Notes: generated by a model from the sequence alone, not told the origin. DNA of 64,000 nt from Lotus japonicus (GCF_012489685.1 NC_080046.1:35303176-35367175); one strand, 5' to 3'. Counted from the stretch's first letter, positions 44,668-56,348 are shown. Made by a program: numbers and translations.

Positions 44668-45221
44668 AAGGGGGAAGTACCTTGTACTTCAAGCTAAGTT
44701 TTTCACACCCCAAGCTTTTTGCTTATGACAAAAAGGGGGAGTAAACCCAGTTTTTGATGTGTAAGATGTGTTAGTGTGACTTATTTTTCTTTTGGAGATT
44801 TTAAGAGTTCCACCTTCATGACCATAGATGTGTCACTGGGCAAATACAAGGAATACATTTCACTTCTTCTGAAGTGATTCTAAGTTGACTCTGATACCCA
44901 AGACTCTGATACCTTGTCCATGACTCTGATCACTTATGCGCTCTGATTATTCGTTTTTCATCTATGTCATAAGCTTTTCACTCTGAACTCTTATATGATT
45001 TAGCTCAGAATCTAGACTTTACTAACGTTTTCATCAAGTATTAGATTCAGGGGGAGCTAAGCTCAGAATCAAGCAGTGACTTGAATTCAGAATGAGCAAG
45101 ATAAACTATTCACATCAGGATAAGTCTTATTCTATATCTCTAAACTCTGAGTGAATTCAGTTTAATGTTTAAGAATTGTTCATCAAAAATCTTAGTTTTG
45201 TCATCATCAAAAGGGGGAGAT
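44668..45221 (+). promoter_or_regulatory. Polypurine tracts before the E2 3' LTR
   Basis: G5-containing purine runs at 44668-44677 (AAGGGGGAAG), 44729-44742 (CAAAAAGGGGGAGT), 45049-45057 (CAGGGGGAG) and 45209-45221 (AAAAGGGGGAGAT, next to the LTR). The last is the working primer for plus-strand synthesis by position. Confidence 0.75.
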
Positions 45222-46049
45222 TGTAAGATCAAGTTTTGATCTAGTAGTACAACTCTATGTTTTGATGATTACAAGTTAACCTTTTGATATGAACAATTGT
45301 GGTACTCTAACGTGTTTTTCTGAGTGTGCTATTTACAGGCTCTGACCCTGACTCAATTTCACACAAATCAGAAGCACTGTGTATAAAGGGTAACCCAAGC
45401 AACGCTTTCGCATTCACCATGTTCAGTATGAACAGTGGAAAAGCTTCAGAAGATCTGAAGCTATACAAACTCTGATGAGGACTCAGTCGCTAGAAGCTCT
45501 GATGATCCAGAAGTTCTGACAACCAAGAAACACTGAAGGTTCAGATGTTCCGATGGTGTAGAAGACTCTGAAGATCCAGAAGCTGAATAGTGGAAACTCT
45601 GAAGTCCAGAAGCAAGAAACTCTGAAGGCCATGTTCTTCCCTCTGAGTTCAGAATCAGAAGATACAATGGTCAGAGGATCTGTGCTATCCCTCTGACTCT
45701 GATCAACCGGCTTCACAAGTTCCAATACGAAGCATTCCTCTGATCAGAAGTCTCCTAGGTTAAAAGGTCAAGTCGCTATCCAAGTACAAAAGCAAGTGTA
45801 CCTTCCTGACGACCTACCTAACGTTCTCAGCCACAGCAGAAGCTGGATTTTTCCCAGAACTGCCCTCCCAACGGTAGCATTTCCATGCAAACGCTCAACC
45901 CTAATCTTGGAGTATATATAGAGGCTGAAGATTGAAAGAAGCGGCTAAGAAACTAAGTTGAAGCAATACACACGCGCAAGACATATTCTAAGCTTTCTTT
46001 CATCTTGTAATTTATTTTAGTTTACACTCAGCTTATTCAGAAGCAAACC
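45222..46049 (+). mobile_element. E2 3' LTR, truncated by a gap
   Basis: TGTAAGATCAAG start; 828 bp remain before the gap. Very similar to the 5' LTR, with small indels between them (ACCAAGAAACAC against ACCAAAAAAACAC). Confidence 0.92.
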
Positions 46050-46149
46050 NNNNNNNNNNNNNNNNNNNNNNNNNNNNNNNNNNNNNNNNNNNNNNNNNNN
46101 NNNNNNNNNNNNNNNNNNNNNNNNNNNNNNNNNNNNNNNNNNNNNNNNN
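46050..46149. other. Assembly gap (100 N)
   Basis: Exactly 100 N, inside the E2 3' LTR on its left side and in a tandem repeat on its right. Confidence 1.
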
Positions 46150-47540
46150 GAATGCTCTTTTTTAAACAAAGGATATGCTATTGATGAAATTTGAAATTTC
46201 AAGGCTACGTGTTTGAAAAATAACATGTATATTGTGGTGGTTTTTTGGTTGTACTTCTTTAAGTGACACAAAAGACTCCGATTTGAAACTTATTGGGACA
46301 TTAGAATGCAAGTCCAACATCGGTCAGGTCTTTGAAAGTGTAGATTCTATAAACTCTATTTATCCTAACATGTAATGTACAATTTCCACATGTCCCAAAT
46401 TGTTTTGAAATTCCAAGGCTTTTCATATTTCAACAATAACATGTATATTGAGGTGGTTTATTGATTGTGCTTCTTTAAGTGCCCAAAACACTCCGGTCTG
46501 AAACTTATCGGAGATATTATGTTGCAAGTCTCCTACCGGTTAGGTCTATAAAGGTGTGGACATTGTCCACTCTATTTATTCTGACATACAATGTGCAATT
46601 TCCACAACTCCCACATCTTTATGACGACTTGATGTAGGTGAGAGGGGAATGGTCTTTAAAAATAAAGGGCATGCTATTGAAATTTAAAATTTCAAGGCTT
46701 TGTTTTTCAACAATAGCATGTATATTGTGGTGGTTTACTAATTGTGCTTCTTTAAGTGATCCAAAACACCCCGGTTCTAAACTTATTAGGGACATTATGA
46801 TGCAAGTCCCACATCAATTAGGTATATAAAGGTGCGGATAGTGTACGCTCTATTTACTCTAACATACAGTGTGCAATTTCCACAAGTTCCACATCTTTAT
46901 GAGTTAACGTAGGTGAGTGTGGAACGATCTTTAAATACAAAGGGTAAGCTATTGAAAATTAAAATTCCAAGGCTTCGTATTTGATCAATAGCATGTATAT
47001 TCTGGTAGTTTACTAATTATGCTTCTTTTAGGGACTCAAAACACCCTGTTCCGAAACTTATTAGGGACATTATGATGCAAGTCCCACATCGATTAGGTCT
47101 ATAAAGGTTTGGATACTGCATGACATGCCTTATTCTAACATATAATGTTTAATTTCCCCAAGTTCCACATTGTTTGGACTTAGTGTAGGTAGGGTGGAAT
47201 GCTCTTTTAAAACAAAGGATATGCTATTGAAATTAGAAATTCCAAGGCCCCGTATTTGAATAATAACATGTATATTGTGGTGGTTTATTGATTGTACTTC
47301 TTTAAGTGACCCAAATGACTCTGGTTCAGAACTTATAGGAGAAATTATGATGCAAGTCCCACATTGGTAAGGTCTATGAAGATGTCGACTGTAAACTCTA
47401 TTTATTCTAACATACAATGTACAATTTCTACAAGTTCCACGTCGTTTAGACTTGATGTAGGTGAGGGTGAAATGCTCTTTAAAAAACAAAAGGTATATTG
47501 TTGAAATTTGAAATTCCTAGGCTTTGTATTTGAAAAAATC
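46150..47540. repeat. Tandem repeat of about 275 bp, roughly five copies
   Basis: CATGTATATTG(T/A)GG with TGGTTTA and CTTCTTTAAGTG recurs near 46224, 46440, 46718, 46992 and 47267. The last three spacings are about 275 bp; the first unit is shorter (216). Each unit also has GCAAGTCCCACATC-like and GGTCTATAAAGG motifs in fixed order. Units are diverged. The left end is in the gap. No known family recognised. Confidence 0.85.
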
Positions 47541-47897
47541 AATAAGTTTAAGTTTTTTTTTTAAAGAAAGTATTAATCGATTTATAGGTCGTAAAACCAT
47601 CAGCTTTTCACTGGTTTTCCGGTTTTTCCCAGTTTCACATGTTTCATACTAATTTTTATCTTTTTTGATTAATAATGGCTTTTGAAGGACCTGGGGTGTA
47701 GTTTTTAGTTGGACCAACCAGTCCGATTTGATGTCTATAACCTTGATTTAAAAATTTGCAGTATTATTCTTTGGTTGTCTGAAGAGTAAACCTGAGATTT
47801 TTATTTGGAATTTTTCACATTCAATTCTTATATATTGATTGTTTTCTTATTTTTATTTTTTCATAATGTGTTTTTTGAACTTTAAGATTTATATAAA
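47541..47897. other. AT-rich intergenic sequence
   Basis: T-rich, with no ORF, RNA gene or recognised repeat. It lies between the tandem repeat and the Helitron end. Confidence 0.5.
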
Positions 47898-48702
47898 CTA
47901 GTGTTTTTTACCCGCGCGTTGCACGGGGAATACATCTATTATATTTGATAGGTCAATTAATACCTTGATCATTAAAAATATAATAAACAACGGATGAAAT
48001 AGAAGAGTGTGAAATGATGAGCAAAGTGGATAAAAAGTCTTAAATTAAAACCCTTGTTGCATAGATTGAACTTCGTACAATTGAATAACTAATAAAAAAA
48101 TTTGTTAACCAAATCTCAAATTATGCAAAAAAACATATTAGGGATGTGGTTTAATGATGGCTAATAAAACAATAGCTGATTTAATCTACAATGAAAAAAA
48201 AGAAAAATATTCTTTATGTACGTGATTATGCGAGTTCATTTTTTACACAATAAAATAAACTAAGTTTGACCCATATCAACATGAAGTCGTTTCACATTCT
48301 TCATGAGCCTAAAAAGACAATAACACCAAATTATAGATATGAAGAATCACCAATAAAGCATTCAGAACACATTTTAATCTTAGAAAAAAAAAAAGAATGT
48401 ACCGCGAAATTTGTTATTGTATTTGATAAATTAATTAATACTTAATGAAGGTACTTTCTTGTTAAAATATATTTCTTCCCGTAGGAGAATTTAACTCCTA
48501 TAATAATTTGTACAAAAAAATTAAAGTGGACTATATTTATGTAGTAAAAAATTAACATCAAACTATATTATATTATGTTTTTCTTGTAACAAAAAAAAAT
48601 TCCGATGAAATCTTATTAAAATTTATTTTTATGTAGAAGTATTTTCATGTAAAATATTCTTCTATATATAAAAGCTTTTAGGCTCTTTCTAATACATTTA
48701 GA
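47898..48702 (-). mobile_element. Probable non-autonomous Helitron
   Basis: On the minus strand the right end reads CCCGTGCAACGCGCGGG, a GC-rich hairpin, then TAAAAAACA and CTAG followed by T. That is the Helitron 3' pattern (hairpin about 10 nt before CTRR, inserted before T). A matching 5' end, A|TCTAAATGTATTAGAAAG, can be placed at 48702, giving about 805 bp; this end is a guess. The interior is very AT-rich with no coding potential and no target duplication, as expected. Confidence 0.5.
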
Positions 48703-49318
48703 TCCAGCTTCTCCTTACTCTCAGATGCCTGAAAGTCTTTTCTCAAGTCTATTTGGTGGGTAATATCGATGAAGATGATGACACCCACCATACCTTGCTT
48801 GCTTCAAGGTCGATCTCTTGTATCCTCCTCCTGCCGAAGACTTTAAGAGTAAACCTTGCCATTCCAACTTTCATCGATCGAGTTTCAGTTGCTTTTTCTG
48901 TTGATCCAGGTGAGAAAGCTTACTAAGGCAACCTCTGCTTTTGTCTATCTCCCAATATAAGAAGCATGTTGCTTTGCTCTTATAGTAGTACTAATGGGCG
49001 TACTTTAGAACAAATTTCTAGCGAAGGTCTTGACAGTTGGAACTGAAAGGTTTGGTTCATTAATAATATCTAGAAGTTTCATCATGCTATTCTGCTTTTG
49101 AGCTTGTTGTACTTACCGGAGCATTTTCTGCGATAAAAAAAATTCAGAATAGTAAAGCAGTCGTAGTATGCTCCCTTTACTTGCTCTACTGCTCAAGTGA
49201 TAGCTGAGTGCATACTGTTTACATCTGAATTATATATAAAAGACTCTTAAAAACAACTACTTAATTCTCCATTACAAAAATATACATTACATCAGAACCT
49301 TCCTCAAGTGCTTGTCAA
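48703..49318. other. Unassigned sequence
   Basis: About 600 bp of more balanced composition than its surroundings. No long ORF, RNA gene or transposon end recognised. A fragment captured from a gene is possible but I cannot name one. Confidence 0.35.
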
Positions 49319-49805
49319 AGGAACGAGCAGAGTATGTGCTCGCGGAGACCCATGAAGGCAGCTGTGGCCACCACCCCCGGGCGCTCTCTGGCAAGAAAGG
49401 TCCTCCAGGCCGGCTATTACTGGCCTACCCTGGAGAAAGACGCTGCTGATCACGTCAAACTTGTGACCCGTGCCAGAGGCATGCCGACCATTAGCCCCTC
49501 CCGAGAAACTCTCGACCATGGTCTCCCCTTGGCCTTTCCACCAATGGGAATGGACCTCCTGGGACCCTTTGAAACCGCCCCAGGACAGCTGAAGCATCTG
49601 GTGGTCGGGTAGACTACTTCACCAAGTGGATCGAAGCCGAACCCCTTGCAACCATCACTTCAGCCCACATACAGCGTTTCTTTTACAAGAACATCATCAG
49701 CCGGTTCGGGGTACCTGGAGTCTTGATTACCGACAATGGCACCCAATTTGCCTCCAAAGGATTCAAGGAGCTCGTGGGCGGGCTTCACATCAAGCACCAC
49801 TTCAT
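49319..49805 (+). pseudogene. Tat-like Ty3 integrase fragment
   Basis: One frame gives EYVLAETHEGSCGHH (zinc-binding start), the next RSLARKVLQAGYYWPTLEKD, MGMDLLGPFETAPGQ and, after another frameshift, VDYFTKWIEAEPLATIT, KNIISRFGVP and ITDNGTQFAS. These motifs are typical of integrase of the Tat/Retand group. At least two frameshifts are present. The fragment stops mid-domain at IKHHF (49805), where the E3 LTR begins; the rest does not appear on the far side of E3. Confidence 0.82.
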
Positions 49806-51071
49806 TGTAAGATCAAGTTTGATCTAGTAGTACAACTCTATGTTTTGATGATTACAAGTTAACCTTTTGATATGAACAATTGTGGTACTCTAACGTGTTT
49901 TTCTGAGTGTGCTATTTACAGGCTCTGACCCTGACTCAATTTCACACAAATCAGAAGCACTGTGTATAAAGGGTAACCCAAGCAACGCTTTCGCATTCAC
50001 CATGTTCAGTATGAACAGTGGAAAAGCTTCAGAAGATCTGAAGCTATACAAACTCTGATGAGGACTCAGTCGCTAGAAGCTCTGATGATCCAGAAGTTCT
50101 GACAACCAAGAAACACTGAAGGTTCAGATGTTCTGATGGTGTAGAAGACTCTGAAGATCCAGAAGCTGAATAGTGGAAACTCTGAAGTCCAGAAGCAAGA
50201 AACTCTGAAGGCCATGTTCTTCCCTCTGAGTTCAGAATCAGAAGATACAATGGTCAGAGGATCTGTGCTTTCCCTCTGACTCTGATCAACCGGCTTCACA
50301 AGTTCCATACGAAGCATTCCTCTGATCAGAAGTCTCCTAGGTTAAAAGGTCAAGTCGCTATCCAAGTACAAAAGCAAGTGTACCTTCCTGACGACCTACC
50401 TAACGTTCTCAGCCACAGCAGAAGCTGGATTTTCCAGAACTGCCCTCCAACGGTAGCATTTCCCATGCAACGCTCAACCCTAATCCTTGGAGTATATATA
50501 GAGGCTGAAGATTGAAAGAAGCGGCTAAGAAACTAAGAAGCAATACACACGCGCAAGACATATTCTAAGCTTTCTTTCATCTTGTAATTTATTTAGTTTA
50601 CACTCAGCTTATTCAGAAGCAAACCCTTGTAAACACCAACCTCAAACAGTTGTTTGATTTTCCTTAAGGGACCGGGTAGGTCAGTATCCTTAAGAAGACT
50701 AAGAGAGTGAATCTTAGTGGTGATTCCTTTAGGAGATCAAGGTTGATCGGATCCTAGAGAAGACTAAGAGAGTGAATCTTAGTGTGAGCTAAGTCAGTGT
50801 ATTGTTAGTCACTTGTAGGTTTCAAGTGCAGTTGTAACAATTATCTGATTAGTGGATTGCCTTCATTCTAAGAAGGAAGAAATCACCTTAACGGGTGGAC
50901 TGGAGTAGCTTGAGTGATTTATCAAGTGAACCAGGATAAAATCCTTGTGTGCTTTTCTATCTCTATCTTTTGCACTTAGTTCTCGAAAAGATTTGTTAAA
51001 ATCTTTAAGGTGGTAGTTTTGTACTGAAAACGTTATTCAAACCCCCCTTTCTACCGTTTTTCATACCTTCA
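49806..51071 (+). mobile_element. E3 5' LTR with a 64-bp insertion
   Basis: TGTAAGATCAAG ... CATACCTTCA. TATA box TATATATA at 50493-50500. Relative to the 3' LTR it has about 64 extra bases at 50664-50727, which include a second copy of AGAAGACTAAGAGAGTGAAT found just downstream. The LTRs are otherwise very close, so the element is young. Confidence 0.92.
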
Positions 51072-51073
51072 AT

Positions 51074-51085
51074 TGGTATCAGAGC
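51074..51085 (+). promoter_or_regulatory. E3 primer binding site (tRNA-iMet)
   Basis: TGGTATCAGAGC, two bases after the LTR, complementary to the 3' end of initiator tRNA-Met. Confidence 0.88.
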
Positions 51086-51143
51086 GCAAGTTCTGATTAC
51101 CACACCTAACAGTGTTCAGTGATCCGGGCCGGTGTGAAAAACA

Positions 51144-53054
51144 ATGGCTGCCACCACCAGTGAAACTCAAAGAGATGGTTACAACGCAAAGCCTCCTATG
51201 TTCGATGGTCAAAGGTTCGAATATTGGAAAGATAGACTGGAAAGTTTCTTTCTGGGTTTCGATGCAGATCTCTGGGATATTATTGTGGATGGCTATGAGC
51301 GTCCAGTTGATGCAGATGGCAAAAAGATCCCAAGGTCAGAGATGTCTGCAGATCAAAAGAAGCTGTACTCACAACATCATAAAGCAAGAGCAATTCTTCT
51401 AAGTGCTATCTCCTATGAGGAGTACCAGAAGATTACAGATCGTGAGTTTGCTAAAGGCATTTTTGATTCTCTGAAGATGTCTCATGAAGGAAACAAGAAA
51501 GTCAAAGAATCAAAGGCATTGTCTTTGATCCAAAAGTATGAATCCTTCATCATGGAGCCAAATGAGTCCATTGAAGAAATGTTCTCCAGATTTCAACTGC
51601 TTGTAGCTGGCATACGTCCTCTCAACAAGAGCTACACAACAAAAGATCACGTCATAAGGGTCATCAGGTGTCTTCCTGAAAGTTGGATGCCTTTGGTGAC
51701 TTCAATAGAGCTCACGAGAGATGTTGAGAATATGAGTTTAGAAGAACTCATCAGCATTTTGAAATGCCATGAGCTGAAGCGCTCAGAGATGCAAGATCTG
51801 AGGAAAAAGTCCATAGCCTTGAAATCCAAATCTGAAAAGGCTAAGGTTGAGAAGTCAAAGGCTCTTCAAGCTGAAGAAGAAGAATCTGAAGAAGCATCAG
51901 AAGATTCTGATGAAGATGAGCTGACTCTGATCTCCAAGAGACTCAACCGCATCTGGAAGCACAGGCAGAGCAAGTTCAAAGGCTCTGGAAAGGCAAGAGG
52001 AAAGTCTGAATCCTCAGGTCAGAAGAAGTCATCAATCAAGGAAGTCACTTGCTTTGAGTGCAAAGAATCAGGGCACTACAAAAGTGACTGTCCAAAATTG
52101 AAGAAGGACAAGAAGCCAAAGAAGCACTTCAAGACCAAGAAGAGTCTGATGGTGACATTCGATGAATCAGAGTCAGAGGATGTTGACTCTGATGGTGAAG
52201 TCCAAGGACTCATGGCTATTGTCAAAGACAAAGGAACAGAGTCAAAGGAAGCTGTTGACTCTGACTCAGAATCAGAAGGAGATCCAGACTCTGACGATGA
52301 AAATGAGGTATTTGCTTCCTTCTCTACCTCTGAACTGAAACATGCTTTGTCTGATATCATGGATAAGTATAACTCCTTGTTGTCTAAGCATAAGAAGCTG
52401 AAAAAGAACTTATCTGCTGTTTCTAAAACTCCTTCTGAACATGAGAAAATCATATCTGATTTGAAAAATGATAACCATGCTTTAGTTAATTCTAACTCTG
52501 TGCTTAAGAATCAAATTGCAAAGTTAGAAGAAGTTATTGCCTGCGATGCCTCTGATAGTAAGCATGAATCTAAGTATGAAAAATCTTTTCAAAGATTCCT
52601 GGCTAAAAGCGTAGATAGAAGCTTAATGGCTTCAATGATCTATGGTGTAAGCAGAAATGGAATGCATGGCATTGGCTATTCTAAACCAATTAGAAATGAG
52701 CCTTCTGTGTCTAAAGCTAAATCCTTGTATGAATGCTTTGTTCCCTCTGGTACCATATTGCCTGATCCTGTACCTGCTGAAGTTGCTAAAAACCCTCTTA
52801 AAAAGGGATCTTTCTCTATGACTAAATATCATGCAAATATTCCTTTAAAATATCATGTTGAGACACCCAAGGTGATCAGAACCTTTGGGGTAACTAACAA
52901 AAGAGGACCCAGAAAGTGGGTACCTAAGGACAAGATTATCTATGTTGCAGATATCCTTGATAGCTCCACTGAAACACCAATCATGGTATCTGGACAGTGG
53001 ATGCTCGCGTCACATGACGGGAGAAAAGCGTATGTTCCGAGAGCTGAAACTTAA
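51144..53054 (+). CDS. E3 Gag (636 aa), full-length unspliced form
   Basis: ATG at 51144 after a 72-nt leader. Residues about 12-250 form the copia Gag core ([27 protein letters not shown]-type motifs). The zinc knuckle is C303, C306, H311, C316 ([14 protein letters not shown]), followed by a Lys-rich tract. Then come an acidic D/S/E region and a coiled coil, about 399-465 ([38 protein letters not shown]). The C-terminal 250 residues are encoded by the candidate intron plus 34 codons that overlap protease in another frame. It is conserved with E1, so the long form is probably a real product. It should assemble the virus-like particle in the cytoplasm. Confidence 0.88.
   Translation: MAATTSETQRDGYNAKPPMFDGQRFEYWKDRLESFFLGFDADLWDIIVDGYERPVDADGKKIPRSEMSADQKKLYSQHHKARAILLSAISYEEYQKITDREFAKGIFDSLKMSHEGNKKVKESKALSLIQKYESFIMEPNESIEEMFSRFQLLVAGIRPLNKSYTTKDHVIRVIRCLPESWMPLVTSIELTRDVENMSLEELISILKCHELKRSEMQDLRKKSIALKSKSEKAKVEKSKALQAEEEESEEASEDSDEDELTLISKRLNRIWKHRQSKFKGSGKARGKSESSGQKKSSIKEVTCFECKESGHYKSDCPKLKKDKKPKKHFKTKKSLMVTFDESESEDVDSDGEVQGLMAIVKDKGTESKEAVDSDSESEGDPDSDDENEVFASFSTSELKHALSDIMDKYNSLLSKHKKLKKNLSAVSKTPSEHEKIISDLKNDNHALVNSNSVLKNQIAKLEEVIACDASDSKHESKYEKSFQRFLAKSVDRSLMASMIYGVSRNGMHGIGYSKPIRNEPSVSKAKSLYECFVPSGTILPDPVPAEVAKNPLKKGSFSMTKYHANIPLKYHVETPKVIRTFGVTNKRGPRKWVPKDKIIYVADILDSSTETPIMVSGQWMLASHDGRKAYVPRAET
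52308..52950 (+). other. Candidate exitron (643-nt GT-AG intron in gag), E3
   Basis: Begins GAG|GTATTTGC and ends TTATCTATGTTGCAG|ATATCC. It is open in the gag frame throughout. Pol, in the +1 frame, is closed by TAA at 52891-52893, so pol can be reached either by frameshifting in 52894-53054 or by removing this segment, which joins Gag codon 388 (GAG) to ATA of pol in frame. E2 lacks exactly this segment; E1 has it at the same length. Confidence 0.65.
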
Positions 53055-56045
53055 GCCTGGAGGCGAAGTTGGCTTTGGAGGAAATGAAAAGGGTAAAATT
53101 ATTGGTACTGGTACTATTTGTGTAGATAGTAGTCCATGCATTGATAATGTTTTATTGGTAGACGGCTTAACACATAACTTATTGTCTATAAGTCAATTAG
53201 CTGACAAGGGTTATGATGTTATATTCAATCAAAAGTCCTGCCGGGCTGTAAGTCAGATCGATGGCTCTGTTCTGTTTAACAGCAAGAGGAAGAACAACAT
53301 TTATAAGATCAGATTATCTGAGTTGGAGGCTCAGAATGTGAAGTGCCTTCTGTCTGTTAATGAAGAGCAGTGGGTATGGCATAGACGGTTAGGGCATGCC
53401 AGTATGAGAAAGATTTCTCAGCTGAGCAAGCTAAACCTTGTCAGGGGCTTACCCAATCTGAAGTTCGCTTCAGACGCTCTTTGTGAAGCATGTCAGAAAG
53501 GCAAATTCACAAAAGTCCCTTTCAAGGCAAAGAATGTTGTCTCAACCTCAAGGCCGTTAGAACTTCTGCATATCGACCTGTTTGGACCAGTGAAAACTGA
53601 GTCTATAGGTGGCAAGAGATATGGGATGGTTATCGTTGATGACTATAGCCGCTGGACATGGGTAAAGTTTCTAACCCGCAAGGATGAGTCTCATGCTGTG
53701 TTCTCTACCTTCATTGCTCAAGTGCAAAACGAGAAGGCTTGTAGAATTGTGCGTGTCAGAAGTGACCATGGTGGAGAGTTTGAGAATGACAAGTTTGAGA
53801 GTCTGTTTGATTCCTATGGAATTACACATGATTTCTCTTGTCCCAGAACTCCTCAACAAAATGGTGTTGTTGAGAGGAAGAACAGAACTCTTCAGGAGAT
53901 GGCTAGAACCATGCTCCAAGAAACTGGCATGGCTAAGCACTTTTGGGCAGAGGCAGTAAATACAGCATGTTACATTCAGAACAGAATCTCTGTGAGACCA
54001 ATTCTGAATAAGACTCCTTATGAATTGTGGAAGAACATAAAACCCAACATTTCTTATTTTCATCCTTTTGGCTGTGTTTGTTATGTTCTCAATACTAAGG
54101 ATAGATTGCATAAATTTGATGCTAAATCTTCTAAGTGTCTATTACTTGGTTATTCTGATAGATCTAAAGGTTTTAGATTTTATAATACTGATGCTAAGAC
54201 TATTGAAGAATCTATTCATGTTAGATTTGATGATAAGCTTGACTCTGACCAGTCAAAGCTAGTTGAAAAGTTTGCAGATTTAAGCATTAATGTTTCTGAC
54301 AAAGGCAAAGCTCCAGAGGAAGTTGAGCCAGAGGAAGATGAACCAGAGGAAGAAGCTGGTCCCTCTAACTCACAAACTCTGAAGAAGAGCAGAATCACTG
54401 CAGCTCATCCTAAGGAATTGATTCTGGGCAACAAAGATGAACCAGTCAGAACCAGATCTGCCTTCAGACCCTCTGAAGAGACCTTGCTGAGTCTGAAAGG
54501 ATTGGTGTCCTTAATTGAACCCAAGTCCATAGATGAAGCTCTTCAGGACAAGGATTGGATTCTGGCCATGGAAGAAGAATTGAATCAATTCTCCAAGAAC
54601 GATGTTTGGAGCTTAGTGAAGAAGCCTGAGAATGTCCATGTTATTGGAACGAAATGGGTATTCAGAAACAAGCTAAATGAGAAAGGAGATGTAGTCAGAA
54701 ACAAGGCAAGGCTAGTTGCTCAAGGCTACAGCCAGCAGGAAGGAATAGACTACACTGAAACATTTGCTCCAGTAGCAAGACTGGAGGCAATCAGACTATT
54801 GATTTCTTTCTCAGTAAATCACAACATAGTTCTACATCAGATGGACGTAAAGAGTGCCTTCCTAAATGGTTATATCTCTGAGGAAGTCTACGTTCATCAA
54901 CCCCCAGGTTTTGAAGATGAAAAGAAACCAGACCATGTGTTCAAATTGAAGAAATCACTCTACGGTCTGAAGCAAGCTCCCAGAGCATGGTATGAGAGAC
55001 TTAGCTCATTCCTTCTGGAGAATGAGTTTGTAAGGGGTAAAGTAGATACAACTCTCTTTTGCAAGACTTATAAAGATGATATCTTAATTGTGCAAATTTA
55101 TGTTGATGATATTATATTTGGTTCTGCTAATCAATCTCTATGCAAAGAATTTTCTGAGATGATGCAGGCTGAATTTGAGATGAGTATGATGGGAGAATTA
55201 AAGTACTTTCTGGGAATACAAGTTGATCAAACACCAGAAGGAACATATATCCATCAGAGCAAGTACACTAAGGAACTTCTGAAGAAGTTCAATATGCTGG
55301 AATCTACAGTGGCCAAGACTCCAATGCATCCAACATGCATTCTGGAAAAAGAAGATATAAGTGGTAAAGTATGTCAGAAGCTCTATCGTGGCATGATAGG
55401 TTCACTTCTGTACTTAACTGCATCTAGGCCAGACATATTATTTAGTGTTCATTTATGTGCTCGTTTCCAATCAGATCCAAGGGAAACCCACTTAACTGCT
55501 GTTAAGAGGATCCTAAGGTATCTGAAAGGCACCACTAACCTTGGCTTGATGTATAAGAAAACATCAGAGTATAAGCTTTCAGGTTATTGTGATGCTGATT
55601 ATGCTGGAGATAGAACAGAGAGAAAAAGTACTTCTGGAAATTGTCAATTTCTGGGAAGCAATCTAGTCTCATGGGCAAGCAAGAGGCAATCAACCATTGC
55701 TCTATCAACTGCAGAGGCAGAATATATCTCAGCAGCAATATGCAGCACTCAGATGCTCTGGATGAAACATCAGCTGGAGGATTATCAGATCCTTGAGAGC
55801 AATATCCCAATTATTGTGATAACACTGCTGCAATTTCGTTGAGCAAGAATCCTATCTTGCATTCAAGGGCAAAGCACATTGAGGTAAAGTATCACTTCAT
55901 TAGAGATTATGTGCAGAAGGGCGTACTTCTTCTGAAGTTTGTTGATACTGACCATCAATGGGCAGATATCTTTACAAAGCCCTTAGCTGAAGATAGATTT
56001 AATTTTATTCTGAAAAATCTAAACATGGACTTTTGTCCAGAGTGA
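52951..56045 (+). pseudogene. E3 copia-type pol with a late frameshift
   Basis: Same domains and catalytic residues as E2 pol: protease YLDSG, integrase HIDLFGP / SDHGGEF / VVERKNRT, reverse transcriptase [11 protein letters not shown], RNase H CDADYAGD and STAEAEYI. A lost C near 55812 (CCCAATTATTG for CCCAATCTATTG in E1/E2) ends the frame at 55842. The last 68 residues, including the final RNase H motif region, continue in the next frame to 56045. One base is therefore the only visible lesion. Confidence 0.92.
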
Positions 56046-56348
56046 AGATAGATCAGAACCTCTGACTGTGATACTTCTTGATCAGAAGATGTCTAGTCCA
56101 GAAGGTAACTCAATCAGAGTGTGTGTGCCCACTGGTACTGACTCTGAAGCTGAGACAACAACACGTGCGTCAGAACTTCTGATGCATAGTTCCTTGTGCC
56201 CGTGTGACAGTCTGTTGTGATTGCGTGTAGATATGCTTATCTCCTGTGTGTGATTGTGTATTTTACTGTTACTGTCTATCTTTAATTTTCAACCGTTGAT
56301 CTTAAAGTGCTTTTTGAATCAACAACGGTTATTTGATAAAACCCACTA

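Larger units (their letters stand above)
34985..46049 (+). mobile_element. SIRE/Maximus-type Ty1-copia element E2
   Basis: Both LTRs are present (the right one cut by a gap), with primer site, gag, intact pol, accessory ORF, antisense ORF and polypurine tracts. It lacks the 643-nt segment of gag found in E1 and E3, exactly at GT-AG boundaries. Its gag carries over ten single-base indels, whereas pol (3.1 kb) has none. Confidence 0.93.

Noticed and set aside
46800..46830. snRNA genes driven by the AGTCCCACATC motifs
   Set aside because: The distance to the TATA box is too short and no U-snRNA sequence follows.
48780..48900. Weak resemblance of one frame (DLLYPPPAED) to ribosomal protein S27
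   Set aside because: Only a few residues agree and none of the zinc-binding or later motifs follow.
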